DNA from: Talinum fruticosum
Lineage: Eukaryota; Streptophyta; Magnoliopsida; Caryophyllales; Talinaceae
Assembly: GCA_021018815.1 (NCBI GenBank)
Contig: JAITYX010000012.1
Span: 4,637,001 to 4,701,000 of the forward strand
DNA length: 64,000 nt
Direction of reading: 5' to 3'
The notes beneath the pieces are model-generated. The model worked only from the letters and a program-made list of their open reading frames with translations, did not search any database and was not told the origin of the DNA. A program made the position numbers and the translations under genes. This document shows, piece after piece, positions 11,041 to 22,853 of this stretch; the stretch's first letter is position 1; each line of letters opens with the position of its first letter.

Positions 11041-11425
11041 ACACGTGATAAACCTTTACATGAAAGACATGAACTTGTCAATGCTATCTGGTAGAGGTTA
11101 ACAAATTTCCTCCGCCCACATTTGACAAGGGCATGTCCTATGTGCTTAATGAAATTTGTTTTAATGAGTGTATTAGGTTACAACATGCTTTGGTTGATGC
11201 TCCATGCCTTGGAGCTCTCAATTCGGACCTCAATTGGAAGGTCAAATGTGATGGTGACCGCCCACGAAAAATAGTGATATTTGATAAGGATATTTGGAAG
11301 TACCCATGTTTAAGAAGGACGAGCATTATCTCTTTCTCCAATGGTCCCTTCTTTTACATGAGTTCGATTTTGAAGTCCGTGATAGAAGAGGGATGTTTCT
11401 TGAGAAGTTCCCTTTCCTTCTAGTT
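11041..11425 (+). pseudogene. Athila-like RT/RNase H remnant (A1)
   Basis: Plus-strand frames give ECIRLQHALVDAPCLG and LNWKVKCDGD (about 11164-11265). These correspond to the end of gypsy RT and the start of RNase H (usual form: LK.AL..AP......W..PFE.MCDASD). The segment FLQWSLLLHEFDFEVRDRRG (about 11330-11388) matches the RNase H region near LLQEFD.EIRD.KG. Most of RT, RNase H and integrase is missing, and the two pieces lie in different frames. It lies in the same orientation as the gag piece at 3994-4800, so both may belong to one Athila element split by about 6 kb. Confidence 0.6.
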
Positions 11426-13295
11426 TATCCTCTTGCCTTAGACAAATGATTAGAGTTGGTTCTAGCAAATGACCTTAAAGAAGCACTCGCTTGGGAGGCA
11501 ACGCAAGGTGATTTCTTTTCTTTTCTATATATAATTTTTAGGTTTTTCGTATTTTGCATAAAAGTTATCATTATATGCATTTGATGAGTGATGTTTCTCC
11601 TCCATCTACTTTTGTTGTTGTGCTTGCATTGAGGACAATGCTTTGTCCTAGCATAGGGGAGGGTTTTTCATTGATGAATAATTTTGTATATGAAGATTGG
11701 TGAATATAGTTGCATTTGCGTCCATATAGTTGCATATAATTGCATTTACTTTAATTTAGTTTTCTTAGTTTTGTTTTATTTGTCTTTTGTTTTTAGTTTA
11801 TTTTTGTAATTTCTAGGTTTTTTATTTGCATTTAGGATGCATGTAGGGGTAGTTTTTATTACTTTAATATAAAAAATAGAAAATCAGAAAAAAAATTAAA
11901 TAATCTGGAAAAAAATGAAAAATATTAGGTTAGAGTTTAGGTTACTTGAATAAATCCTCCAGTGATGATTCATAGGTTAGGTGGTTTTTCTTTTGACTTT
12001 GTTTGATCTTGTATAGCCTGTTTATGAATAAAACTTTCTGAAAAGAGTTTGTAGAAGAATCTTGGTTTACAATTGCACTTTGATAGACATGATTGATTAC
12101 CCTTCTTGATCTTTTGGTATGAGTTTTAGCCTATAGAACATCTTGAATTAGGATTGGTTGTTCAGCCTTAGCACGTGAGACCACTAAGCCTTAAAAGACT
12201 AATCATTTTTATTAGTCTCATGTTTTCCATGTGTGAGTCTACCTTGGTTGCAATCTCTAGAACTTTCTTTGAATCTCTTTAAAACCGCAATTTGCATTGG
12301 CATTGACAACATGATAGCGGCATCCATTTGTTCATTTGTAAGCTACATGAGTAAAAAGAAAGTCACCCTTCCATGTATGAATTACCGCTTTTAGCTCTTT
12401 TCTATCCTTTGACTACTCTTTTTGATTGAACCTACATTAACAAGCGTTTGCCAAATACATTTATCCTAACCTTAAGCCATTGGTTGGACTGTTTTGGGTG
12501 TGAAATGGGTTAATTGTGGTCAATTTTGTGGTTTGTTTTATGAGGAATAGTTGTGAAATTTCATTATTGAAACTTTCTCCTCTTACGTAGTTTCATTTGG
12601 GTTGGAAATCGAAAACTTGCCTAGTATTATAAATTTATTTGTTTTGCCATTCACAAAAAAAATCTGAAAAAATGAAAGAAAAAAATCAGTAAAAAAAATC
12701 AGAAATAAAGAAGAAATAAAGTGTTTGGCATTGCTTGTGTAGATTTAAAGCGTTTCCGATGGAATTTTCCGGGTTTGTTTTGAATATTTATGAGTGGTTA
12801 GTATTGTATATGAGACATTTGATGAGTTTAGTTCCAAGTTTGGCGTTTAGTTCCACTTTACCCAAATAATGTTCCACTCCTTACCCTTAGCCCTTAGCCC
12901 CATTGCAACCCTTAAAAAGACCTCTTGATTGTCAATTGCATTTGCATACTCGTGGTGCAGAATTGAGATTCTTAAGAAGCATATGGTAGATTGTTTCTTT
13001 GGTAGGAGTATTGAGTGATCCTTCATTGTTATATATTTTCAAACACATGAGAGGAGTGTTTCTAACATCCCTAAAGTGAGGTTTGCTCTTAATCTTTCTA
13101 GTTTCAAGCTCATACATGTGCCAACTTGCTAACATTGAAAATTATGGGTTATTGATTTGATCTTGATTGTGTAATTCTTAGAAATCTTTTCGAAAACTTC
13201 CCTCTTACTTGTACTTAATGGTTTTCATAATTTTCGGGCTATTCTTGGTTAGACTTATTTGCTAGAGAACTCTACCGATGCTTACCTGAGGGGGA
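11426..13295 (+). other. post-pol region of Athila-like element A1
   Basis: The sequence CTTGGGAGGCAACGCAAGG (about 11490) and TTGAGGACAATGC followed by ATAGGGGAGGG (about 11628-11665) are close to motifs that follow pol in Athila elements (CTTGGGAGGCAACCCAA; GAGGACAATG...GGGGG). The remainder is an AT-rich non-coding stretch, as usual there. It ends in CTGAGGGGGA (13287-13295), a good polypurine tract next to the LTR. Confidence 0.55.
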
Positions 13296-13851
13296 TGTAC
13301 AATAGATTTTTCTTTTTCAACTTGAGTCTTTATTTATTCTTGAGTCCATTTTTTTTAGTCATTTAGTTTTTGTTTGAGTCTTGTACTTGATTTTAAGGGA
13401 ATTTTGGTAGTGGATTAGGGAATATTATGCTTAATATGTTTGATTTATGTCCTTATTTCCATATTAAACTTTTTGTTGTTGTTTTTTATGCAAATTTGTA
13501 GGTTTTGAGGTCAAAATGACCCAATTTCTTGAATTTTTTGTAAAAACAAGTTGACCGTGAATCTCCCTTATGGACCCCCAAACTATGGTAGAAGAATGAA
13601 AGTGACAGAAGCTGGATAGAGACCACTCCGGGCTGTCGGGAGTGGCTCCTTTTCCGTAGTTTTCGCGTGGTCGTTCAAGTTCGACGATTTTGGTAGTTTT
13701 GAGTGCCAATTTATGGCTATATAATAGGAAAACTTGCAGCATCCATGAGGAATTAAGCCATATTTTCATCCCTTCGTCATCCATATCAAATCAAAAACAC
13801 ATTTTAAAGATTGAAGAAGAAGATCGAAGCAAGTTTAAAGGGACCGGACCG
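13296..13851 (+). repeat. partial 3' LTR of Athila-like element A1
   Basis: It starts TGTACAATAG right after the polypurine tract and contains a TATA-like CTATATAATAGG near 13720. It is cut off around 13830-13851 where the Tat-type LTR begins. No second copy of this LTR was found, so the call rests on the polypurine tract, the TG start and the TATA box. Confidence 0.5.
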
Positions 13852-15840
13852 TAGTGTCTCGACCGGAACCTCGACCGAACCGAGCTTCCCCACCAATGGT
13901 TGGTGGGTTTTTTCGAATGCTTTAAAGAATGATTTTAGGGTTTTGGATATTACTTTTTGAAAGTGGGGCTTAATCTCTTATATGGAGTTTCGAATTTATT
14001 AAATTGAGTTAAAGATGCAATTGATTGAATTGATTGGCGTATTATTAATTATTTTATTTTAGGAATCATTTTCAGAATTCTCGGGATGTTATTTGTTAAA
14101 TGAACAAGATAAGTTAAGTATATAATTAAATCTGCCATGAGGCTTTAGGGCCGGATCGGTGTGAAAACACCGATCCGGACCGAAGCCACGGCTAACGACC
14201 ACCCGGTGTTGGCCGAAACCAGCACTCGGCAATCAAGGGCGCCGGCCACAGGTCATGGCTATAGGAATCAGCCATGGCCTTTGGCCTGGCGAGCGAGGTT
14301 CAGCTATCTAAATTTATTTACCTATAGTTAGAAAAATTGATATGCAATTTCAATAGAAATAAAGCACAAAAAAGAGGAGTCACTAGTCGGTTTTAGGAAA
14401 GAAAAACTAACAAAAACAAAAAATAAAAATTTGCTCTTTCAATCTTAGTATGGAAAAACTAAGACTTAAAATGGGTAAAAATGGCTCCATCGGTCTTAGA
14501 ATCGAGAATCGGATTCGGGGTCGAGGGTACGAAATATAGGAAAAACCATTCCGTTCCATCTGTCCAGTAGATGACCATTACTAGTTCGAGTAGTGTATTA
14601 AAATAGCGTACTAAACACAAGCACGCAGCATATTAATGATGTTAAAGCAACAAAAACATGAACAAAAGCGATAAAAGCAAATAAAAGGAAAGAAGTGAAG
14701 GAAAATAAAATCGAAAGAAAAGAAAAGCGAGAAACTTTAAAGGTTACATCGAGCGGGGACAAAATAAAACCGATACTGACTTTGTGATCCACAATATAGA
14801 AAGTTATAAAAGCATAAAATAAATAACCGTTTGAAGGCCGAATTGATGCCCTCTCGGTTGTCCCACCTGCTGATCTAGATCTCCGCATTGGATCTTTTGA
14901 TGCGAAGGCGGTGAATCAAGGAAAAGGGATTTTTGTGAGTTTTGTGAAGGTAAGTCGGTGGAGAATTGGAAGGATCAGTTGAATGAATATCAAGAGATCG
15001 AAATAACTGAATATTCATCATCTTAATAAGGATTCAACGGTGATGTTTGGGAAAAGGAGTATTTGAGGTTACTTTTCAACAGAGGAACGCTTAAGAAGAG
15101 TAGTTTTAAGCTTAGTTCAATAGCGTTAAGCTAAGGAAATAAGCCATCCAAAAATGAGAGCCAAGCCTCTGTATTTATTGGGAGAGACCTAGGTCACAAA
15201 TGACATAGGGTTACTCTCGGCTAGTCTGTCTAAAGCTAAGTGGAAAAAATCGGGCCAATACTCGAAGTGATAAGACCGGATAGAATAGGATAAAATCGGA
15301 TAGGTTTTCGGTCGGTGGTGCCGGCCACCCGAGGTATGCTTAGGGTTTTGTGTCCTAGCATGTTGAACAGGAGTCTCCAAGCTAAAACGTAGCGTTTCAC
15401 TTAAAATATTCGGGGTGAGGGGCGCCAACCATGACATCGTTTTAAGGGAAAAAGCTCCTAGTGTCGGGCGGACTGCCTTGGAGCTTAAACGCAACACTTT
15501 AATGCTCGTGATCATGAAATGCAATGTTTAACACCGTCTTCAGGTCTTCAACTCCGTGTCCGATTGGACAACTCCGGTACACAACAATTAATCTCATTGT
15601 CTCTACAGAGTTAGGCCCGGGCTTGGATCGTCCAAAAGAAAAAGGGATTTTGGACTAATCCAAGGCAAAAGGCTATTTATGTGGTGGTAGGGGTTCTTTC
15701 CACTTTATCGGCTTCGTTGCAACAATCAAATTCAGTCTTGTGATCTAAATCCTCAAAAAGGAGCCAAGATTTCATCATGGAGCCAACAATGAATTACATA
15801 ATTAAAGGAGATAAGGGACAAGTGTTTTTAGGTGTCCGCA
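13852..15840 (-). repeat. 3' LTR of G1
   Basis: It is related over its length to 40185-42165. Shared blocks include GTTTTGGATATTACTTTTTG / TTTTGGAAATTACTTTTTG, the CCGAAACCA...GGCGCCGGCCAC motif, and TTGTCCCACCTGC / TTGTTCCACCTGC. The minus-strand start is TGCGGACACC. The TATA position (15171-15180, AATAAATAC on minus) is altered relative to the 5' LTR. The inner 5' edge (about 13852) is approximate. ORFs inside (14598-14888, 15189-15524) are shadows. Confidence 0.75.
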
Positions 15841-15858
15841 ATTAGCCCCCACTTTGAC
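15841..15858 (-). other. polypurine tract of G1
   Basis: The minus strand reads CAAAGTGGGGGCTAAT directly before the LTR start TGCGGACACC. This is the expected plus-strand primer. T2 has the equivalent CAAAATGGGGGCTAACA at 53282-53298. It fixes the right-hand LTR boundary and the orientation. Confidence 0.8.
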
Positions 15859-16475
15859 CAAGTTTGATAGACGAAGGGGCAAAGTAGACATTAAGGGATA
15901 CTTACCTCGATTCTGTGTGATAATTTTAATGTTGATTGTTGTATAGTATCCGGAATCGGTTGTTGTCAAACCCGAACTCCAAGATAAGGGCTTCTACTTG
16001 ATCATGATGCATGCATTATGAAGTCCAATAAGATGGTCTTAAGCTTGGGTTGATCGGAGCGTAAAGCTTGGTGGATTTCGATGTTGAAACTTCGATCGTT
16101 TTTTATGTGATGCTTGGCTTGATAATCTAATGTACTAACATGCTTGTTAGTGGATAATTATATTGACAAAAGTTTAGTGTTTACCTGAGTAACATCGTCG
16201 AAACGTGATCGAAAATCTGATATGAAAAACACATTCGGTGGGTCCAAGAGCTCCCACTTGCATGCACATGATGCCAAGAAGTCACATGCCACAACCGATG
16301 GGAGTTCACAAGCTACACCACAAGCTAGGACTGCAAAGCTACCGTTGAAGGGACACCACTATGCCTTGTGGCCGGCGCCGACCACCTTTTGGCGGGCCTG
16401 GCCCCCGAGCATCCTCTCGCCGATTCTCTTGGTCTCCTTTTACTCTTGTCCTATATGCTTGGCTAGGCTTGACCA
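15859..16475. other. 3' non-coding region of G1 / upstream region of antisense gene
   Basis: There is no retroelement coding sequence. An 88-codon plus frame (16222-16488) has no motif. A GC-rich patch (16365-16430) precedes the TATA element and may be promoter-proximal for the antisense gene. Confidence 0.4.
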
Positions 16476-16479
16476 AATG

Positions 16480-16495
16480 GGTTTATAAAAGGGGT
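16480..16495 (+). promoter_or_regulatory. TATA box for the antisense gene of G1
   Basis: TTTATAAAAGGGG is a near-consensus plant TATA box on the plus strand, about 130 bp upstream of the MSRR start codon and opposite to G1's own transcription. T2 has a degraded form at the matching place (CCTATGAAAGGAGG on minus, about 52653-52640). Confidence 0.55.
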
Positions 16496-16614
16496 GCTTG
16501 ATGTGTTCATTTTACACACACTACTTCTCTCTTGCATTCTTGTCTTGCTCTTGTGCATTCTTGCTTTGTTCCTCTTGAAAACTAGTTAGTTTGTAAAATA
16601 TTTTCTTTAAGAAA

Positions 16615-17700
16615 ATGTCTAGGAGAAAGGCTCATCCTTCCGGGAGATCAAGAGTTGACAAGCTTGTCCAAGATAACTTCCTTGAATGAGAATGGCGTCC
16701 TCATAATGAGTGGAACCTAAATGACCTCTTGGTGGAGGCTGAGAATCATGTTTCATCGCTTGCAATTACTCTTTCGGTGAGCTAGTTAGCTTAAATTTCT
16801 TCTTTTGCTTATTTAGAGTAGTTCTTCTACTAAAAACTCTTATTGGATTTTTTCTTGCACAAGGGCTCAATTCAAAGTAGTGGAGCCATACCCAAAGTTA
16901 TGAAGACATATACAAAAATGGATTATCCTCTTAAAGATGTCATGTACAATGCTGAGTTTAGTTCTCTTTTCTATGCTTTGAACCATATTTGTGATAAAAG
17001 AGAGTGGGATCCCATTAAGGCCATTAGTGAGCACTTTTGGGATACCACTAATATTTTCCACCTCCCTTCGGGGAAATGACCATAACTCCTTTTGATTTTG
17101 CTTGTTTTGTTCGGTTCGGGCTTCTCGGGAGAGCCTTTAGCTTATGACCAAAATTTGTATAAAGATCATGGTTACCTTCGTCATCTCTTTGGTCCCATGG
17201 CTAGTAGGTTTCCTCGGAAAACTTCTTCAAATATGCCATTGTTTTCGAGGCTTTTGAGGGTGTTCGGTTCTGGCCTTAACACTTTCCACAACAACAAGTT
17301 CGAATCATGCTTGCTCTCTTGTTGAGCACGGTTCTATTTTTTACCAAGCCTCTAAGGTTCACGTTCACTATTTGGTGAACTTAGCGGAACTTAACAAAAT
17401 AAAGGAGTTTAAATGGGGTGCTCCTACATATACTTGCCTTATAAGGAGCCTCTATACCGGTAGTACGACACACAAAACCCGAGATAGACTTAACCAACTA
17501 TCTTGCGTTGTGCGGCATATAGAAGATTATTGTGGTATGCTCTAGTTCTTCCTTTATTCCTAATATATTTTATCTTGCGGGGTTAAAATCTTACTTGTTT
17601 TACAAAATGTAGTCATGGCTATACGAATACTTCCCGCACCTTTCTCCTAGCTAAACGAATCATCCAATGTTTTCAGCCTCCATATCATGGGCTAGGGTTT
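16615..17700 (+). pseudogene. antisense gene of Tat element G1, plant-mobile-domain-like, spliced
   Basis: The start MSRRKAHPSGRSRVDKL is at 16615. A stop follows after 25 codons, and further reading needs a frameshift. A GT-AG intron fits at 16777-16863. The next exon carries NHICDKREWDPIKAISEHFW, then DTTNIFHLPSG, EMTITPFDFAC, GEPLAYDQNLYKDHGYLRHL and, near 17400-17460, WGAPTYTCLIRSLYTG. A second GT-AG intron (17535-17612) joins to SWLYEYFPHLSP. This pattern resembles the plant mobile (aminotransferase-like) domain found in extra ORFs of Tat-lineage elements. Each block has a counterpart in T2 on the opposite strand (52522 to about 51600). Stops and at least one frameshift make this copy a pseudogene. 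Function is unknown. Confidence 0.7.
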
Positions 17701-18309
17701 ACCTTTGATGGCCCAAAATCCATGATATAGGCTTCTTAAGATTTTCCATCAATCGCATGACCTCGGTATGTTTACTTTAGGCCCAAAATTAATATTTATG
17801 ATTAGTGAATCCCTTGTAGGGTGCTTTGGTTGTTTAATATTTATGATTTTGTAAGGTTGTGACTCTTATGCAATGAGATGAAATGCAAAGACTCGATTCT
17901 TAAAATGCTTTCTTTTATTAAGTATGATGCAAAAATTCTTAGTGAAAATTACAAAACTAAATGTAATAAAAAAAAATTGTACTAGCCCCTAATCCCCCAA
18001 AAGAAAATAATATAAATAAAAATAGAAACTCTTAAGTGCATGGTCCGAAAAATGCAAGGTTTGCACAAAAATGAGCCGGATAAACGGATAGTGGCCCAAG
18101 GAATGCTTGTACTAAAAGAAAGAAAAAGGAACCAGCCGATCCAAGGCTATGGTCGGCGACGACCACCTAAGCGCCGGCGAGTACAGGTGATTGCGATACG
18201 ATAGGACTCTTGTGTTCTAGAAAACTACTATAAATTTAATCTGCGTTAAAGGGCGAAAATTGCGCCTTTCGCCTACTCTTCAGTAAACCAAAGAACCTTC
18301 CCAGTGCCT
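17701..18309 (+). other. spacer between two antisense coding blocks of G1
   Basis: AT-rich, with a poly-A stretch near 17970 and a GC-richer patch at 18130-18190. No coherent coding frame was found. It may be an intron or the 3' untranslated part of the first antisense gene. Confidence 0.35.
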
Positions 18310-19432
18310 TCACTTTCCTTCTTAAAAAAATGAACTACATGAACGATTTATCTTGTTGGGTGCATGAGATGAGAAATACTAAGAGGGTAGGTTTGTCACA
18401 CTATGGGCGGAATACGTTATTCGGTATTAGTCAAGTGAAAGTTTACTTGGACTTTCTTAAGGGCTGTTGTGGCCTACTTGGACCCTTATTACCACATCTT
18501 CACGTTTGGGGGATAAGGAATTGTGTCCCCTGCCTAAAGAATTTGATACTATACTGGCCATTGGTTGATTGTCCGGTGCCGCCGAGGCTGAATTACTCGC
18601 AGTTCACGCCGAAAGTTTTGATTTTTCAATCCTTTCGCTATTTTCGCCCCACTTTTTTAATTTTGCTTTTATTGGTCCTTAAATAAAGGTTGACTTTTTA
18701 TCGTGGAGGACACTTATTTATTTATTTTTTATTATCTCGTGATGTGCAGATTTGGCTAATGCAGCGAGCTAAAGCCGATTCGAGCTCGTGCGAGATGTTG
18801 ATGCTTACCTAGCGATACACTTTTGTCGGCGAAAGCGAGAAGAGGTGGTAACCGATCAGCCTGCTTCTTGGTGGGAGGAGCATCTCAGGAATCAAAACAA
18901 TAATATAGCATGGTACATCCTCCACTACAAAGTGTCCCAATTTAGGACACATACCGAGCAACATCCTTTCATGCGTTTGTTAGGTCTAAAAACCAGCACT
19001 TATTATTTCCCTAACTTTGTGTTTTTGCAAATGGGAAGTGAGCATGGTGAATCCTTAATTAGACTACATCTTGCCCCCTACCTTCAAACTATTCAAAGTA
19101 TTTGATAACTCTCGGCGAGCAAAGTCATGGGTCGAATACTTGGATGAATCTGCCGAGCCTATTGACACCTGCAATTAAACCGAATACTACTCGTATCTAC
19201 CTATTATATGGAGTTGATAATAGAACTGGATCCCCAACGGCGTAAGGCACCGAGAGCTCGAGAGATGGATCCCGAAGAAGCTTTCCTACTACTGCACCGC
19301 TCCAAATTCGCGAAATAAACCCTTAGCTAGCTGAACGAGGGTCGTAGAAGAGAATCTAAAGCCAATGAAGCATACCCAAGATGATGAGGCTGAGTCTAGT
19401 GGCCCCAAATTAAAGAAAGTAAAGATAGACTA
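18310..19432 (+). pseudogene. second antisense coding block of G1, Tat ORF1-like
   Basis: In one plus frame this reads VHEMRNTKRVGLSHYG and then, with a shift, VKVYLDFLKG and GDKELCPLPKEFDTILAIG. The last is the pattern of Tat/Ogre ORF1 proteins (FWDP...FRFG..ELCPT.EE). A later frame (18788-19105) gives RDVDAYLAIHFCRRKREE and WWEEHLRNQ. The block ends around 19432 with a basic tail (SSGPKLKKVKID, then stop) that resembles a nuclear localisation signal. Frameshifts and stops separate the pieces. It could be the downstream half of the 16615 gene or a separate ORF; the 600-bp gap leaves this open. Confidence 0.5.
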
Positions 19433-20983
19433 GGGCTTAGGTTTGTTTTAAACAACTTTGAAGGTTTGCTCCTGGAAAGTCTAACTCACCGTAGACGGTA
19501 GGTGAATAGGGTGATGAGGGAATTTAAACAAACTTAGACAATTTTTGCTTTGAAAGAGATAAACAACCGAGTCCGAGACTAGATTGAACTCAGAAAAGTA
19601 AACACTCGGAGATATGTAGAAACCCTCATGGGGAGAAAACCACGGACAGTGCTAATCTAAGCACCAAGTCAAATCCACTATTTTGAATCCTTAATGTACA
19701 AAGGACTAACTCTACCAGAATTGCTCCCTTAGATAATTCCTTATAATGCTTTCCTGGACTCGAAGTTCCCTTATCCGATCTAGTACTTCCTAACTAAAAT
19801 AACCTTTACAGTTAGGGACAATTGAGCTGAGTTAACTCTTACAGCTCAGTCAAGGGACCTTACTCGGAAAGTACAAGAAGTATATAATTGATTACAAAAC
19901 TTTACAACTTAGAAAATATTAAGTACGAGACTTGGAGTTGTAAGTAGAAGATTGAGTGAGTAATGAATTAAGAGAATTAGGCAGTGTATTGATTCATACA
20001 CTACAAGAAAACTTGCATTTAGCGTCGGATGAAATCCGACACTAAATGGAAAAATCCGACGCTAATCGTATTTAGCGTCGGAAAAAATCTCACGCTAAAC
20101 ACCTCGATGCTAAAAAATTTAGCGTCGGATTTAGCATCCGACGCTAAATAGCGTCGGATTTTAGCGTCGCGTTTGATCCGACGGTAAATAGCATCGGACA
20201 AAAATAAGATGCTATTAGCGTCGCCTTTGTTCAGAGTTAGCGTCGGATATTTCCGACACTAACAGCGTCGGATCATTATCCGGCGCTAAATTTCACTAAC
20301 AATTTTCTACTAATATCTATTTTTTAGTGTCGGATAAGATAAAATTGCGTCGGATTTTTTGACTCAAACAAGCATCGAATTTTAATCGGATGCTAATATC
20401 GGACGCTAAACGTTTACTCGTTTTGCAATAATTTTTGCTACTTTTAGCATTCCCTTTTTATATATATTTCATGCATATTTACATACATTTTGCTTTATTT
20501 TCTATTTTTAACAAGGGTAATTAAGTACGATTTTTGCAGTAATTAAGGTTGGACTATGTGGATCGGTGATGTATTATCATATCACAACTATTACGTGCAA
20601 CGGTCTCATATAAAAATTTGTGTTTTTTTTAAGTCGGTTAAAGCTAACTTCTTTTTGAGAGTTCTAATTATTGGGATCCCATGTCCCAACCACTCCTCTG
20701 CAACCCCAAAAAAAAAAGAAGAAAAGGGGGAGGGGGAGGAAAGATATGCTCAAAAATAAATTTTTCCATTTCTCACATGTATATAATGAGTAAACTGCTA
20801 AGATAGCTCTAAACCATCACCAACAACAAAATTATACAACCATTTCATGCCTCTTTCTATTGCAATGTACATTTTCATGGCACAAAGGTTGCTTTGTCTT
20901 CTTTCCCGCTTGCTTCCCTACTACCTAGCCAGTGACAAGTCCAGGCAATAAATATGATGTAAGTTGGTGAAACGTTTCGGTTT

Positions 20984-21220
20984 TCACCATTCCTTCTTAC
21001 CCTTTTTCTTTCTCTTACTTCTGCTGCTACTGCCGGTGGTGTTGGAGTCCGGCCTTGGGGCATGTTTCGGCCCCTGTTTGGGGACTCTCACCCCCACCGA
21101 AGTTTCAAACATTCCTGACTACATTCCATTATGTAACCACTCGAAGAACTCTTCCTCGGTCATGTTCCCTCCACGTTGAAGGCCGAGGGTCCACCCCTCT
21201 ATGAGATAAAGCTTATCCAT
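20984..21220 (-). pseudogene. short unknown coding remnant inside CACTA1
   Basis: The minus frame from 21220 reads MDKLYLIEGWTLGLQRGG, EEEFFEWLHNGM, a stop, then MFETSVGVRVPKQGPKHAP and a Ser-Arg-Lys tail ending KKKGKKEW. One in-frame stop interrupts 79 codons. The basic tail could be a nuclear or DNA-binding end. It might be a transposon-encoded or captured host exon; I recognise neither. A second frame nearby (21934-21731, RVKENLTQEVW) is equally unknown. Confidence 0.3.
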
Positions 21221-22807
21221 TCCCTAAGTTGCTTTTTGTCACGCTTGTGTTGACGTGGAAGCTTGGTTTGTGAGAGTTGGCATGACATCTCATGCCCTAC
21301 GGTTGAAACCCCACGAAGTTAATAGTTAAACTCATTAAACCCCCCTTTTCCTCCTTTTCTCATTCATACTCTCCTCCCAAACAGAGCAATTTCCATGTAT
21401 CTCGAGAAGACTTTCTAAGAGCAATTTCCGAGCAATTTCTATAATACCTTTTGCAGTATTCCGAAAAGCAAAGGTTGGGAAAACTGTTCGACCCACCCAT
21501 CTCCATCTTTAGCTTGATGGAAATCCTTGAATTCCTTCAAGCATACAGAAAATTTAACGAAATATACACTCGGTATATACATTTAGAAAAAGAGCACATG
21601 CACACATGAACATCTTCCAAGATGGTGATGCCGGGACACATATAAGAGTTGAAATAATAAAATAGTGAACTAACCTCGGCACCATCTAGCTTTTAATTTG
21701 GATTTCTTAGAGTGGAACCATATATGAAAACTACCACACTTCTTGCGTGAGATTTTCCTTGACTCGCCGGAGGATCCTCTCCATCACCTTCGACCTTGTA
21801 AATCCATTGGGGAAGAAGCCTTGCTGTCCATTCCGAATAGCAAAAACATCTCTAAATTTAAACACGAGATGAAGATCTAGGTTATCTAGCAATTCATGTA
21901 TATGTACACGAGATGTCAAATCTAATATTACCAATAGTAGACGTAAGGCAATAAAGGCCTAATTATATACGTGTATTGCAAAAGCTTATAAGTTCTCTCT
22001 TCTTTCTCGAGCATTTACACATCATCTATCTAGGTAATTTCTAGAACAAATGGAGATTTAGAAGTAATATTCTAGATAATATGTAGGAGGCTATTGAAAT
22101 TGGAAAGACTTGCTCTCTAGAAGAAGAGGGAAAGACAGAGAAAGGGGAGGTTAGTTACGCCACAGGATAGGAGCTGAAGTAATGCTAGCATTATGAAAGA
22201 CAAGAAGCTCAACATGACCGCTAGCTCCAAACATACTCGTGAATCGGATTTAGTAATAGCTTTTTCTCCATCCCCCATAAGGTGTAGGTAAGCACAAAAA
22301 CTCTAGCATGAACAAATGACATATACCTCTAAATCATATTCACCCGAACAAATCCACAAAACCATAAAAAATCGAAAAAATTGGCTTCAACACTGGCATA
22401 GACAGGAAAAATAGGACAAATTCATACTAATCTTTTGTGCTAATGTGCGCTTCTAAGTGAATTTAACAAATGAGCCAGGAAAAACAGGAAATCAATCCAA
22501 TTCTCGGAGTAAGCTGTTCTACCAATTCATGTCGGCTAAAATGAGCCAAATCAATTGCATTAAACAAAATTCCAGTGACGGAACGCTATTTTCCAGTGGA
22601 CGAATTCGTACTACAATCATCGCATCATACTCTCTAAAGAACAATCAAACTAACACCTCGATTTGAGGCTTGAATTGAAAGAAGGAAACGAACCAGCAAA
22701 ATTGAAGAAATAATGGAGGTCTCTAAAGAACAATCAAACTAACACCTCGATTTAAGGCTTGAACGGAAGCAAGGAAACGAGACAAGCAAAATTGAAGAAA
22801 CAATGGA

Positions 22808-22810
22808 GAG

Positions 22811-22850
<40 letters not shown>
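22808..22850 (+). repeat. GA microsatellite in CACTA1
   Basis: About 20 GA units. The Leu/Ser-rich minus-strand ORFs over it (22723-23106, 22752-22934) are translations of this tract and its purine-rich flank. Confidence 0.9.

Positions 22851-22853
<3 letters not shown>

Noticed and set aside
14598..14888. 96-codon minus-strand ORF
   Set aside because: Lies in the Tat LTR; the related LTRs at 41000-41260 and 62280-62520 do not preserve the frame.
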